Origin: Collinsella sp.
GTDB lineage: Bacteria > Actinomycetota > Coriobacteriia > Coriobacteriales > Coriobacteriaceae
Reading direction: 5' to 3'
DNA length: 9,486 nucleotides
Assembly: GCA_019419645.1 (NCBI GenBank)
Contig: DXZN01000067.1
Coordinates: 1-9,486, forward strand
Under the pieces are notes generated by a model. That model did no database searches and was not told the origin of the DNA. It was given only the letters and a program-made list of their open reading frames with translations. Positions 1 to 6,652 of the stretch are shown here, one piece after another. How positions within the stretch are numbered: position 1 is the first letter of the stretch; each line of letters starts with the position of its first letter. A program made the position numbers and the translations under genes.

Positions 1-52
1 CCCTGACCTCTTGACTGCCAGTCAAGCGCTCTCCCAGCTGAGCTACGCCCCC
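1..52 (-). tRNA. tRNA-Ala (anticodon GGC), 3' part cut off by the window start
   Basis: Read on the minus strand from base 52, the cloverleaf parses cleanly: acceptor 5' arm GGGGGCG, T8 A9, D-arm GCTC/GAGC around AGCTGGGA, anticodon stem CTTGA/TCAAG around the loop CTGGCAG, a 5-base variable loop AGGTC, then the first four bases of the T-arm. The loop places GGC at positions 34-36, so it reads GCC alanine codons. The rest of the T-arm, the acceptor 3' strand and any encoded CCA lie outside the window. It follows thiN by 55 bases on the same strand but has its own promoter. Confidence 0.93.
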
Positions 53-65
53 GTGACGAGGAGAT

Positions 66-94
66 ACTATAAGGGAAGTTGGCGTGGGTTGCAA
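66..94 (-). promoter_or_regulatory. Sigma70-type promoter of the tRNA-Ala gene
   Basis: On the minus strand there is a -35 TTGCAA (89-94), a 17-base spacer and a -10 TATAGT (66-71). The predicted start is near base 59, about seven bases before the mature tRNA 5' end. Spacing and hexamers fit a housekeeping promoter, and the position directly ahead of a stable RNA gene supports it. It lies just after the thiN stop. I see no terminator between thiN and this promoter, so read-through from thiN is also possible. Confidence 0.7.
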
Positions 95-107
95 GGACTT
101 TTTTGGG

Positions 108-764
108 TCAGACTCTAAATGTCTCTTGATATAGGTAAGCGATGGCGGCGCCGGTGTGGACTTGGATCGTGGCTGTTGACCTGACGACGTTGCTGATGCC
201 CGTGTCGGCCAATAGGCCCAAGGGGCTATGATCTAGTTCCCACTCCAAGCCATGTTCGCTTACCTCGGTGTTGGGGGCAATGGCGATGATGGAGAACGTC
301 TTGCCCTCGGCGCCTTCGATGGTCCACGTTTCGCCTGCGCGAAGGATGCGGGCGACCACCTTGTCCTCGGCGATCCAGACGGGGGCATCTACGTATCCCG
401 CGAGCAGGCCCAGTACGGACAGTGCCATGTCGGAACGGCCGCCGGTGGCGCAGGTCGCAACCACTTCGGCACCCGGCCAGCGGCGGCGGACGGAATCGAG
501 CGCCAGCGCCAGATCGGTATAGTCCTTGTAGGGATCGTGACGCTCTACCTCAAAAGCTTCGGCGGCATCGACTAGCGCGCGACCCGCATCGCTTACCGTG
601 TCGGCATCCCCCACATATACGTCGCAGTCCAGTCCAGCGCCCAGCAGAGCGTCGAGTCCGCGGTCCACGGCGACAATGTGATCGCACTCCCCTGCTAGCC
701 TATGCAACAGATCCGCGCTCGCCACCACGGGCGAGCCGCAGACCACTAATACCTTGCAAACCAC
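108..764 (-). CDS. thiN: Thiamine pyrophosphokinase
   Basis: Predicted cytosolic enzyme that transfers pyrophosphate from ATP to thiamine, giving thiamine diphosphate. The 218 residues match the usual length of bacterial ThiN. Family motifs appear in order: an N-terminal beta strand with VVCGSP, the acidic GDAD at about 52-55 (GDxDS-like, metal and nucleotide site), KDYTD at 80-84 (KDxTD motif), ATGGRSD at 106-112, and TGISN at 188-192 in the C-terminal thiamine-binding beta domain. The start is GTG at 764, nine bases after the HAD stop codon. A GAGGG lies very close to it, so translational coupling is likely. A GTG at codon 7 preceded by AAGG is an alternative start, but it would remove the first beta strand. 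Probably co-transcribed with the upstream HAD gene; no functional link between the two is evident. Confidence 0.88.
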   Translation of the reverse strand: MVCKVLVVCGSPVVASADLLHRLAGECDHIVAVDRGLDALLGAGLDCDVYVGDADTVSDAGRALVDAAEAFEVERHDPYKDYTDLALALDSVRRRWPGAEVVATCATGGRSDMALSVLGLLAGYVDAPVWIAEDKVVARILRAGETWTIEGAEGKTFSIIAIAPNTEVSEHGLEWELDHSPLGLLADTGISNVVRSTATIQVHTGAAIAYLYQETFRV

Positions 765-773
765 AGCCCTCGC

Positions 774-1463
774 CTATCCCTCAAACGAAAGCACACGGGC
801 CAGATCCAGGTCTTCATAGCTGTCGATAAAGATATCGCAGTTGTCGCGAACCTCGTCGCGCTCCATACGGCCATGCGGGTCATAGATGCCTACACGCTTA
901 AAGCCGGCGGCGCCAGAACTCTTTAGGCCAAAGACGGCGTCCTCAAACACCCATGTGCCCTCAAACTTGTGCCCATGGCGCTCCTCAAGGCGGCGCAGCG
1001 CAAGCTCGTATACGTCGGGGAACTGCTTGGAGCGTCCCGCCTCACCCGTGGTGGTCACAAGCTCCATGTAGGCATCGAGCCCGGCACCAGCGAGCGCAGA
1101 CTGCACCAGCTCGGCCGGCGTGGACGTGGCAACGGACATGGCAATGCCGGCCGTCTTCGCCTGCTCCAAAAATGCCAAGAGCCCCTCGCGCGGTGGCACC
1201 TTGGAGTAGCCATCGATCAGGATGTCGCTCAGCTCGCGATACAGCTCCTCGCCATTCGCTCCAATACCCCAGGTGTCGTGGTAGGCCTGGCACTCATCCT
1301 CGAGCGACAAATGCTCAAACTGGGCAAAATCGTCGACCGTCACGTCAACTCCGTGGCGTCGCAACAACTCGGGCTGTGCATAGGCCCAAACGGGGGTGCT
1401 ATTAACCAGTGTGCCGTCGCAATCGAAAATAAAAGCGACATTGGGAGCAGCGGTCTGGGACAT
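774..1463 (-). CDS. HAD-superfamily hydrolase, beta-phosphoglucomutase/phosphatase-like
   Basis: Predicted soluble phosphotransferase of HAD subfamily I. From the ATG at 1463 it has 229 residues. The four HAD motifs are present: DCDGTL at 14-19 (nucleophile Asp14, acid/base Asp16), Thr/Ser in ATST at about 112-115, Lys146 in RSKQFPDVYE, and the metal-binding EDA at 174-176 followed by FGLKSSGAAG. The helical cap inserted after motif I is typical of beta-phosphoglucomutase-like and sugar-phosphate phosphatases. The substrate cannot be read from the sequence. The ATG at 1463 is chosen because AAAGG lies seven bases upstream. An in-frame TTG at 1484 would add seven residues but has no ribosome site. 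The gene diverges from glgB across a shared operator-like region and is followed within nine bases by thiN. A role with a phosphosugar in carbon storage is possible but is only inference. Confidence 0.85.
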   Translation of the reverse strand: MSQTAAPNVAFIFDCDGTLVNSTPVWAYAQPELLRRHGVDVTVDDFAQFEHLSLEDECQAYHDTWGIGANGEELYRELSDILIDGYSKVPPREGLLAFLEQAKTAGIAMSVATSTPAELVQSALAGAGLDAYMELVTTTGEAGRSKQFPDVYELALRRLEERHGHKFEGTWVFEDAVFGLKSSGAAGFKRVGIYDPHGRMERDEVRDNCDIFIDSYEDLDLARVLSFEG

Positions 1464-1485
1464 AAACGAACCTTTCGATGTCAAA

Positions 1486-1573
1486 TGGTAAACATCCTGC
1501 TAAAAACGTTTTACCAAACGTTAATCTACTAGTCTAGAAACTCTATTTGGTAAAACTGTCAAGAGTTTTACCA
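1486..1573. promoter_or_regulatory. Cluster of four TGGTAAAAC-type half-sites, probable repressor operators
   Basis: Half-sites alternate in orientation: TGGTAAAC (1486-1493, +), GTTTTACCA (1508-1516, inverted), TGGTAAAACT (1548-1557, +) and AGTTTTACCA (1564-1573, inverted). The last two form a perfect 10-bp inverted repeat with a 6-base spacer. The first two form a looser pair spanning 31 bases, which also contains the short palindrome AAAACGTTTT. The inner pair overlaps a TTGACA facing the HAD gene and the likely -35 of the glgB promoter. This layout suits a dimeric regulator controlling both divergent units. The regulator is not identifiable here; the CG-centred core recalls LacI-family sites, but the 6-base spacer does not fit that pattern well. 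Confidence 0.6.
1533..1562 (-). promoter_or_regulatory. Possible promoter for the HAD-thiN unit
   Basis: A perfect -35 hexamer TTGACA reads on the minus strand at 1557-1562, inside the spacer of the perfect operator repeat. At 18 bases spacing the -10 would be TCTAGA (1533-1538), which matches the consensus at only three of six positions. TAGACT at 1531-1536 is a better hexamer but sits 20 bases away. The location about 70-100 bases upstream of the HAD start is right. The weak -10 keeps confidence low; an activator or a different start is possible. Confidence 0.33.
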
Positions 1574-1597
1574 TCGCAATTCTGCCAGTAGTATAAA
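1568..1597 (+). promoter_or_regulatory. Probable promoter of the glycogen operon
   Basis: A -10 TATAAA (1592-1597) lies 18 bases after TTACCA (1568-1573), a four-of-six match to the -35 consensus. The -35 is the end of the right arm of the perfect operator repeat, so a bound regulator would be expected to block polymerase. The predicted start is near 1604, which leaves a leader of about 206 bases before the chosen glgB start. No better promoter is seen between here and glgB. Confidence 0.48.
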
Positions 1598-1603
1598 CAT
1601 GGC

Positions 1604-1809
1604 GCTCGCCGATTAAACGCCGCCGCAAATCCACTTTTCTCCATAAAAGTAACGAACAGGTGTTATCGTATTTCGTGCCGAAAGTTCCACCGAGCACGCG
1701 AGGTGGAACGAATCATAGAACTATCGCCGTTCCCTCGATTCGTGCAGCCTTGGACCTTTCGCATCTAGTCACCAAGGCAACACGCTGCCGCGTCATGATG
1801 GGATCAAAC
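1604..1809 (+). promoter_or_regulatory. Long structured 5' leader of glgB
   Basis: This stretch has no convincing gene. It holds GTTCCACC (1684-1691) pairing perfectly with GGTGGAAC (1702-1709) over a 10-base loop. The same right arm can instead pair downstream: GGAACG (1705-1710) with CGTTCC (1728-1733), and ACGAATC (1708-1714) with GATTCGT (1737-1743). These helices exclude the first one. A further 6-bp inverted repeat, ACTTTT/AAAAGT, lies at 1633-1650. The region is open in the glgB frame from a GTG at 1660, but its translation does not look like a branching enzyme and that GTG has no ribosome site. I recognise no known riboswitch class. Confidence 0.4.
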
Positions 1810-4071
1810 GTGAGCGATACAAAGCTAAAGTCAGCAACCAAAAAGCCTGCTACCCGTAAAGCCGCCCCGCACGCACCGGAGCTCTCTAAGGACGATGTCT
1901 ACCTGTTTGGCATTGGCATGTGGGAGCGCAGCTGGGAAAAGATGGGCGCGCACCCCGACACACAGAACCGTACGCGCGGTTGGCGCTTTTGCGTTTGGGC
2001 GCCCGACGTAAAGAGCGTCCATGTCATTGGCGAATTTAACGACTGGAATGAGGAAGCCAACCCGCTGGCGCCCGTGCATACGAGCGCTATCTGGGAAGGC
2101 TTTATTCCTGGCGCCGAGCAAGGCCAGCTCTATAAATATCTTATCGAGACCAATGAGGGTGAGAAGCTCTACAAAGCCGATCCGTATGCCTTTAAGGCCG
2201 AGTGCCCTCCGGGAACGGCGAGCGTGCTGTGGACCCTCGATGGCTACAAGTGGAACGACGCCGCATGGCTCAAGCGCCGCGCCAGTCATAACCACATGTC
2301 ACAGCCGCTCAACATCTACGAGGTGCATATTGGCTCGTGGAAGCGCCACGGCGACGCGCCACAGGGCGATCCGGACGAGTACGGCAACTATCCTGGCCCC
2401 ATGGATCCCTTCCCCGCGCAGCGCGGCGAGTTCTATACCTACGACGATCTGTCGGTGGAGCTCGTGGACTACGTGCGCGACATGGGCTATACGCATATCG
2501 AGGTCATGCCGCTCATGGAGCATCCCTTCGATGGCTCCTGGGGCTACCAGACGACCGGCTACTATGCCGCCACGTCGCGTTATGGCAACCCGCAGCAACT
2601 CATGCATTTTATCGATGCATGCCACGAGGCGGGCATTGGCGTGATCATGGACTGGGTGCCCGGCGGTTTTTGTGCCGACGCCCACGGCCTTGCCACCTTT
2701 AACGGCCACATGCTGTTTGAGCACGAGATTCACCCCAACTGGGGCACGCACAAGTTCGACTTCGCCCGCGGCGAGGTCCGCTCCTTCTTGGTCTCCAACG
2801 TGCTGTACTGGCTCGAGAACTTCCACGTGGACGGCATTCGCATGGACGGCGTGTCCAGCATGCTGTACCTCAACTTTGGCATCGACGATCCGGGCCAAAA
2901 GAAGTTCAACAAGTACGGTACCGAGGAGGACCTGGACGCCAGCGCGTTTATCCGCCAGGTCAACTGCGCCGTGGAGGCACACTTCCCCGACGTGATGATG
3001 ATGGCCGAGGAGTCCACCGCGTGGCCGCTCGTGACCTATCCGCCGCAGGACGGCGGCCTGGGCTTCCACTACAAGTGGGACATGGGCTGGATGAACGACA
3101 CCCTGCACTACATGCAGACCGATTTTCCGTGGCGCCCCGGCAACCACGGGCTGCTCACGTTCTCCATCATGTACGCCTTTACCGAGAACTTTATTTGCCC
3201 GCTGAGCCACGACGAGGTCGTGCACGGCAAGTGCTCGCTGATCGGCCGCATGCCGGGCGACTGGTGGCGCCAGTTTGCCGGCCTGCGCACGCTGGCTTTC
3301 TACCAGATGACGCACCCCGGTGCCAAGCTCAACTTTATGGGCAACGAGATCGGCCAATTTATTGAGTGGCGCTACTACGAGTCCATCCAGTGGTTCCTGA
3401 CCGAGGAGTACGAGACCCACCGTCATCATCAGGCGTTTATCAAGGCACTCAACCACCTGTACACCGCCGAGCCCGCCCTGTACGAGCGCGGCTACACCGA
3501 CGACGGCTTTACCTGGATCGATGCGGACAACTCCAAGCAGTCCATCGTGAGTTTTGTGCGTCAGGGCGAGGACGTCGACGACGATCTGGTGATCCTGATC
3601 AACTTTGACCCGGCGAGCTACGAGAGTTTCCGCGTGGGCGTGCCGCGCGAGGGCGACTGGGAGGTCATCTTTGATTCCGACCGTCCCGAGTTTGGCGGCA
3701 GCGGTTATGCCGGCGAAGAGCCCTACACCTGCTCGAGCGAGCCCTATCCCTGGAACGGGCAGATGGACTCCATTGAGATTAAGGTGCCCGGTCTGGCAGG
3801 CGTGGTGCTTAAGCGCCGCGGTCCCAGCAGCTATAAGCCGCCCGTGGTCGAGGAGCCCAAGGCTGCGCCCAAAAAGCGCACGTCCTCGGTGAAGCCTAAG
3901 CCTGCGGCTGCCAAGAAGGCTCCGGCTAAGGCGAAGACCACGACGACCAAGGCCAAGGCCAAGGCTGCCGCAAAGCCCGCTGCTAAGGCCGCAGCCAAGA
4001 AACCGGCTGCCAAAAAGGCCGCTACCAAGACCAAGTCTGCTTCTGTTAAGCCGTCTGCCAAGGATGCGTAA
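1810..4071 (+). CDS. glgB: 1,4-alpha-glucan branching enzyme (GH13) with a Lys/Ala-rich C-terminal tail
   Basis: Cytosolic enzyme that cuts alpha-1,4-glucan and transfers the piece to a 6-hydroxyl, making alpha-1,6 branches in glycogen. From the GTG at 1810 it has 753 residues: a basic N-terminal segment (about 1-25), one CBM48 domain (about 55-150, with CVWAPD and GEFNDW), the GH13 barrel (about 175-570), a C-terminal beta domain, then a 76-residue tail (678-753). Catalytic residues are Asp346 in GIRMDGVSSMLY (nucleophile), Glu400 in MAEEST (acid/base) and His467-Asp468 in PLSHDEVVHGK; Arg344 is present. Region I reads DWVPGGF, so the usual His is Gly286. The tail has about 22 Lys and 25 Ala. 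GTG 1810 is chosen because ATGGGA lies six bases upstream, the same layout as at glgA. ATG codons at 1795 and 1798 are in frame but lack a ribosome site. It is the first gene of the glycogen operon. Confidence 0.92.
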   Translation: MSDTKLKSATKKPATRKAAPHAPELSKDDVYLFGIGMWERSWEKMGAHPDTQNRTRGWRFCVWAPDVKSVHVIGEFNDWNEEANPLAPVHTSAIWEGFIPGAEQGQLYKYLIETNEGEKLYKADPYAFKAECPPGTASVLWTLDGYKWNDAAWLKRRASHNHMSQPLNIYEVHIGSWKRHGDAPQGDPDEYGNYPGPMDPFPAQRGEFYTYDDLSVELVDYVRDMGYTHIEVMPLMEHPFDGSWGYQTTGYYAATSRYGNPQQLMHFIDACHEAGIGVIMDWVPGGFCADAHGLATFNGHMLFEHEIHPNWGTHKFDFARGEVRSFLVSNVLYWLENFHVDGIRMDGVSSMLYLNFGIDDPGQKKFNKYGTEEDLDASAFIRQVNCAVEAHFPDVMMMAEESTAWPLVTYPPQDGGLGFHYKWDMGWMNDTLHYMQTDFPWRPGNHGLLTFSIMYAFTENFICPLSHDEVVHGKCSLIGRMPGDWWRQFAGLRTLAFYQMTHPGAKLNFMGNEIGQFIEWRYYESIQWFLTEEYETHRHHQAFIKALNHLYTAEPALYERGYTDDGFTWIDADNSKQSIVSFVRQGEDVDDDLVILINFDPASYESFRVGVPREGDWEVIFDSDRPEFGGSGYAGEEPYTCSSEPYPWNGQMDSIEIKVPGLAGVVLKRRGPSSYKPPVVEEPKAAPKKRTSSVKPKPAAAKKAPAKAKTTTTKAKAKAAAKPAAKAAAKKPAAKKAATKTKSASVKPSAKDA

Positions 4072-4079
4072 CAAAACCG

Positions 4080-4091
4080 TTACAGCTGTAA
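4080..4091. repeat. Perfect 12-bp palindrome after glgB
   Basis: TTACAGCTGTAA reads identically on both strands and starts nine bases after the glgB stop codon. There is no loop and no T-run after it, so it is not a terminator. It could be a binding site for a dimeric regulator, or chance. No convincing -35/-10 pair is next to it; TAGGAT at 4112-4117 is the nearest -10-like hexamer. Confidence 0.4.
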
Positions 4092-4129
4092 TTACCCGCC
4101 CCGACGAGGCGTAGGATACAAGTCATAAC

Positions 4130-4164
4130 CGTTCCGGGAGAAACATCCCCGGGGGAAAGGAACG
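4130..4164 (+). promoter_or_regulatory. Stem-loop embracing the glgP ribosome-binding site
   Basis: CGTTCC (4130-4135) is complementary to GGAACG (4159-4164), which ends one base before the glgP ATG and includes the last two G's of the Shine-Dalgarno AAAGGA. Inside, GGGA (4136-4139) can pair with TCCC (4146-4149) over a six-base loop. Folding would hide part of the ribosome site, so it may tune glgP translation. It could also mark RNA processing between glgB and glgP. The pairing is visible in the sequence; the function is inferred. Confidence 0.4.
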
Positions 4165-4165
4165 T

Positions 4166-6592
4166 ATGAATAAGATCTTTGACAACAAGCAGGAGTTTAC
4201 CGAGCTCTATCGCGATGCCGTCATGAGCATCAGCGGCAAGAGCGTCGAGGCCGCCAGCGACCTCGACCGCTTTAACGCCCTGGCCAAGCTCGTGGCCGAG
4301 AAGGCGCGCACCGTTGCCACCAAGAGTGACGCCCGCGTCACCGCCGAGGGCAAAAAGCGCGTGTACTACTTCTCGATCGAGTTTTTGATCGGCCGCCTGC
4401 TCGACAACTACCTGCTCAACTTTGGCGTGCGCGACATGGTCGCCGAGGCGCTCGACGACATGGGCTTTGACCTATCCGTCATCGAGAACCAGGAGCCCGA
4501 TCCGGCCCTGGGCAACGGTGGCCTGGGTCGTCTGGCCGCGTGCTTCCTGGATTCCATGGCAGCCGAGGGCATTGCCGGCTACGGCAACGGCATGCGCTAC
4601 CGCTACGGCCTGTTTAAGCAGGAGATCGTCAACGGCAGCCAGGTCGAGGCCACCGACGAGTGGCTCACCCACGGCTATCCTTGGGAAGTCCGTCGTCAGG
4701 ACAAGGCCGTGACCATTAAGTTTGGCGGCCGCGTCGAGGGCTTTGAGGAGAACGGCCGCACGTTCTACCGCACGGTAGACACGCAGGACATCCTGGCCGT
4801 CCCTTATGACATCCCCGTCGTGGGCTATGCCGGCGAGACCGTCAACAAGCTGCGCGTCTGGGCCGCCGAGCCGGTCGAGGAGCACTTTGATCTGGAGGCC
4901 TTCAACCGCGGCGACTATGCTCTGGCCGATGCCGAGCGCGCTGAGGCCGAGGCCATCAGCGCCATCCTCTACCCCAACGACGCCGGCGAGCACGGCCGTC
5001 TGCTGCGCCTGAAGCAGGAGTACCTGTTTGTTTCTGCCGGTATCTACAGCCTGCTCGACACCTTTGAGAAGGAGCACGGCGCGAACTGGGAGCTGCTGCC
5101 GCAGTTTGTGGCCATCCACACCAACGATACCCACCCCGCCATGTGCGGCCCCGAGCTCATGCGTATCCTCATCGACGAGAAGAAGCTTGAGTGGGATGAC
5201 GCCTGGAACATCGTGACGCAGGTCGTGAGCTACACCAACCACACCATCCTGCCCGAGGCTCTGGAGAAGTGGCCCATCGGCACGTTCTCCAAGCTCCTCC
5301 CCCGCGTGTACCAGATCATCGACGAGATCAGCCGTCGTTGGCACGAGTCGTTCGACACCACGCAGGAGGGCTGGCAGGAGCGTCTGCGCCAGACCGCTAT
5401 CCTGTGGGACGGCGAGATTCGCATGGCCAACCTGTCCGTGATCTGCAGCCACAGCGTCAACGGCGTGGCCAAGATCCACTCCGACATCATCAAGAACATC
5501 GTGCTCAAGGACTTCTACGCCCTGACGCCCGAGAAGTTCAACAACAAGACCAACGGCATCTCGCACCGTCGCTTCTTTGCCGAGGCCAACCCCACCTACG
5601 CCAAGCTCGTGACCGAGGCCATTGGCGATGGCTGGCTGAAGGACGCCTTTGAGCTGGAGAAACTCAAGGAGTTTAAGGACGACACCGAGTTCTTGAAGGC
5701 CGTGGGTGCCTCCAAGCGCGCCAACAAGGAGCGTCTGGCCGCCTATGTTAAGGCCGAGACCGGTCTGGTTATTGACCCCAACACCGTCTTCGATGTCCAG
5801 GTAAAGCGCTTCCATGCCTACAAGCGCCAGCTCATGAACATCATGAAGGTGATGGACATCTACAACCGCCGCATCGCTGATCCTAACTTCCACGTGACGC
5901 CGACGACCTTCATCTTTAGCGGCAAGGCTGCCTCGAGCTACACCTTCGCCAAGGAGACCATCCGCCTCATTAACTCCGTGGCCGACGTCATCAACAACGA
6001 CGCCCGCGTCAACGAGGTCATGAAGGTCTGCTTTATCCCCAACTTCCGCGTGAGTAACGCCCAGCTCATCTACCCCGCCGCCGAGATCTCGGAGCAGATC
6101 TCCACGGCCGGCAAGGAGGCCTCGGGCACGTCCAACATGAAGCTCATGATGAACGGCGCCATTACGCTGGGTACCCTCGACGGCGCCAACATCGAGATCG
6201 CCGACCTGGCCGGCCGCGAGAACGAGGCCATCTTTGGCCTGACCGCCCCCGAGGTCGAGCAGCTCTGGGCGTCGAACAGCTACTTTGCGTGGGATACCCT
6301 CAACGGCGACCGCGAGCGTTTGGGCCGCGTGATGGACGAGCTCAAGGACAACACCTTTGCGGGTCTTTCGGGCAACTTCGAGAGCATCTACAACGAGCTC
6401 ATGAACAACAACGACCCCGACCTGGTCATGGCCGACTTCCGCAGCTACGTGGATGCGTGGGAAAAGCTTGCCGGCAGCTACGGCGACCAGGAGACCTGGA
6501 ACCGCAAGGCCCTGCTCAACACCGCCTCGAGCGGCTGGTTCTCGAGCGACCGCACCATTCGCGAGTACCGCGACGAGATCTGGCACGCGTAA
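4166..6592 (+). CDS. glgP: Glycogen/alpha-glucan phosphorylase (GT35)
   Basis: Cytosolic PLP enzyme that releases glucose-1-phosphate from non-reducing ends of alpha-1,4-glucan using inorganic phosphate. At 808 residues it has normal bacterial length and lacks the N-terminal phosphorylation extension of animal enzymes. Visible signatures are YYFSIEFLIGR near residue 72, EPDPALGNGGLGRLA from residue 110, THPA in the middle, VKRFHAYKRQLMN near 547, and the PLP site ASGTSNMKLMMNGAITLGT with Lys659 as the predicted Schiff-base lysine. The motif has Ser where many phosphorylases have Gly (GTSNMK against GTGNMK), a variant I believe also occurs in some clostridial enzymes. The ATG at 4166 is preceded by a strong AAAGGA. 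It sits 94 bases after glgB and 106 before glgC, so breakdown is probably expressed together with synthesis. Glycogen and maltodextrin phosphorylases are hard to separate by sequence; the operon favours glycogen. Confidence 0.95.
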   Translation: MNKIFDNKQEFTELYRDAVMSISGKSVEAASDLDRFNALAKLVAEKARTVATKSDARVTAEGKKRVYYFSIEFLIGRLLDNYLLNFGVRDMVAEALDDMGFDLSVIENQEPDPALGNGGLGRLAACFLDSMAAEGIAGYGNGMRYRYGLFKQEIVNGSQVEATDEWLTHGYPWEVRRQDKAVTIKFGGRVEGFEENGRTFYRTVDTQDILAVPYDIPVVGYAGETVNKLRVWAAEPVEEHFDLEAFNRGDYALADAERAEAEAISAILYPNDAGEHGRLLRLKQEYLFVSAGIYSLLDTFEKEHGANWELLPQFVAIHTNDTHPAMCGPELMRILIDEKKLEWDDAWNIVTQVVSYTNHTILPEALEKWPIGTFSKLLPRVYQIIDEISRRWHESFDTTQEGWQERLRQTAILWDGEIRMANLSVICSHSVNGVAKIHSDIIKNIVLKDFYALTPEKFNNKTNGISHRRFFAEANPTYAKLVTEAIGDGWLKDAFELEKLKEFKDDTEFLKAVGASKRANKERLAAYVKAETGLVIDPNTVFDVQVKRFHAYKRQLMNIMKVMDIYNRRIADPNFHVTPTTFIFSGKAASSYTFAKETIRLINSVADVINNDARVNEVMKVCFIPNFRVSNAQLIYPAAEISEQISTAGKEASGTSNMKLMMNGAITLGTLDGANIEIADLAGRENEAIFGLTAPEVEQLWASNSYFAWDTLNGDRERLGRVMDELKDNTFAGLSGNFESIYNELMNNNDPDLVMADFRSYVDAWEKLAGSYGDQETWNRKALLNTASSGWFSSDRTIREYRDEIWHA

Positions 6593-6614
6593 AGGCGCGC
6601 GAGCTCCCTTTGCC

Positions 6615-6652
6615 GCACGGCATTACTCGACGGGCGCGACCAGGTGCCGTGC
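6615..6652 (+). repeat. Inverted repeat (stem-loop) between glgP and glgC
   Basis: GCACGGCA (6615-6622) is a perfect complement of TGCCGTGC (6645-6652) with a 22-base loop. An overlapping alternative stem, CGGGC (6631-6635) with GCCCG (6651-6655), competes for the right arm. No T-run follows (next bases CCGCCGCTAATGG), so an intrinsic terminator is not supported. An mRNA processing or stability element is possible. Confidence 0.4.

Noticed and set aside
1464..1484. TTG start at 1484 for the HAD gene
   Set aside because: ATG at 1463 has AAAGG seven bases upstream; the extra seven residues would encode that very ribosome site.
1633..1650. ACTTTT/AAAAGT inverted repeat as a further operator copy
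   Set aside because: It has the same 6-base spacing as the operator repeat but a different half-site (AAAAGT, not AAAACT); too short and AT-rich to claim alone.
1660..1809. In-frame upstream extension of glgB from GTG 1660
   Set aside because: No ribosome site, no similarity to branching-enzyme N-termini, and it contains RNA-like inverted repeats. Treated as leader, though not excluded.
2299..4074. Long minus-strand open frame opposite glgB
   Set aside because: High-GC codon bias in glgB opens the antisense frame. The translation is low-complexity Leu/Gly/Val/His without domain motifs, and GlgB on the plus strand is unmistakable.
4075..4133. Direct repeat AACCGTT at 4075-4081 and 4127-4133
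   Set aside because: Seven bases only, no further structure; likely chance.
4472..6586. Very long minus-strand open frame opposite glgP
   Set aside because: Same antisense effect; no recognisable motif and full overlap with a clear phosphorylase.
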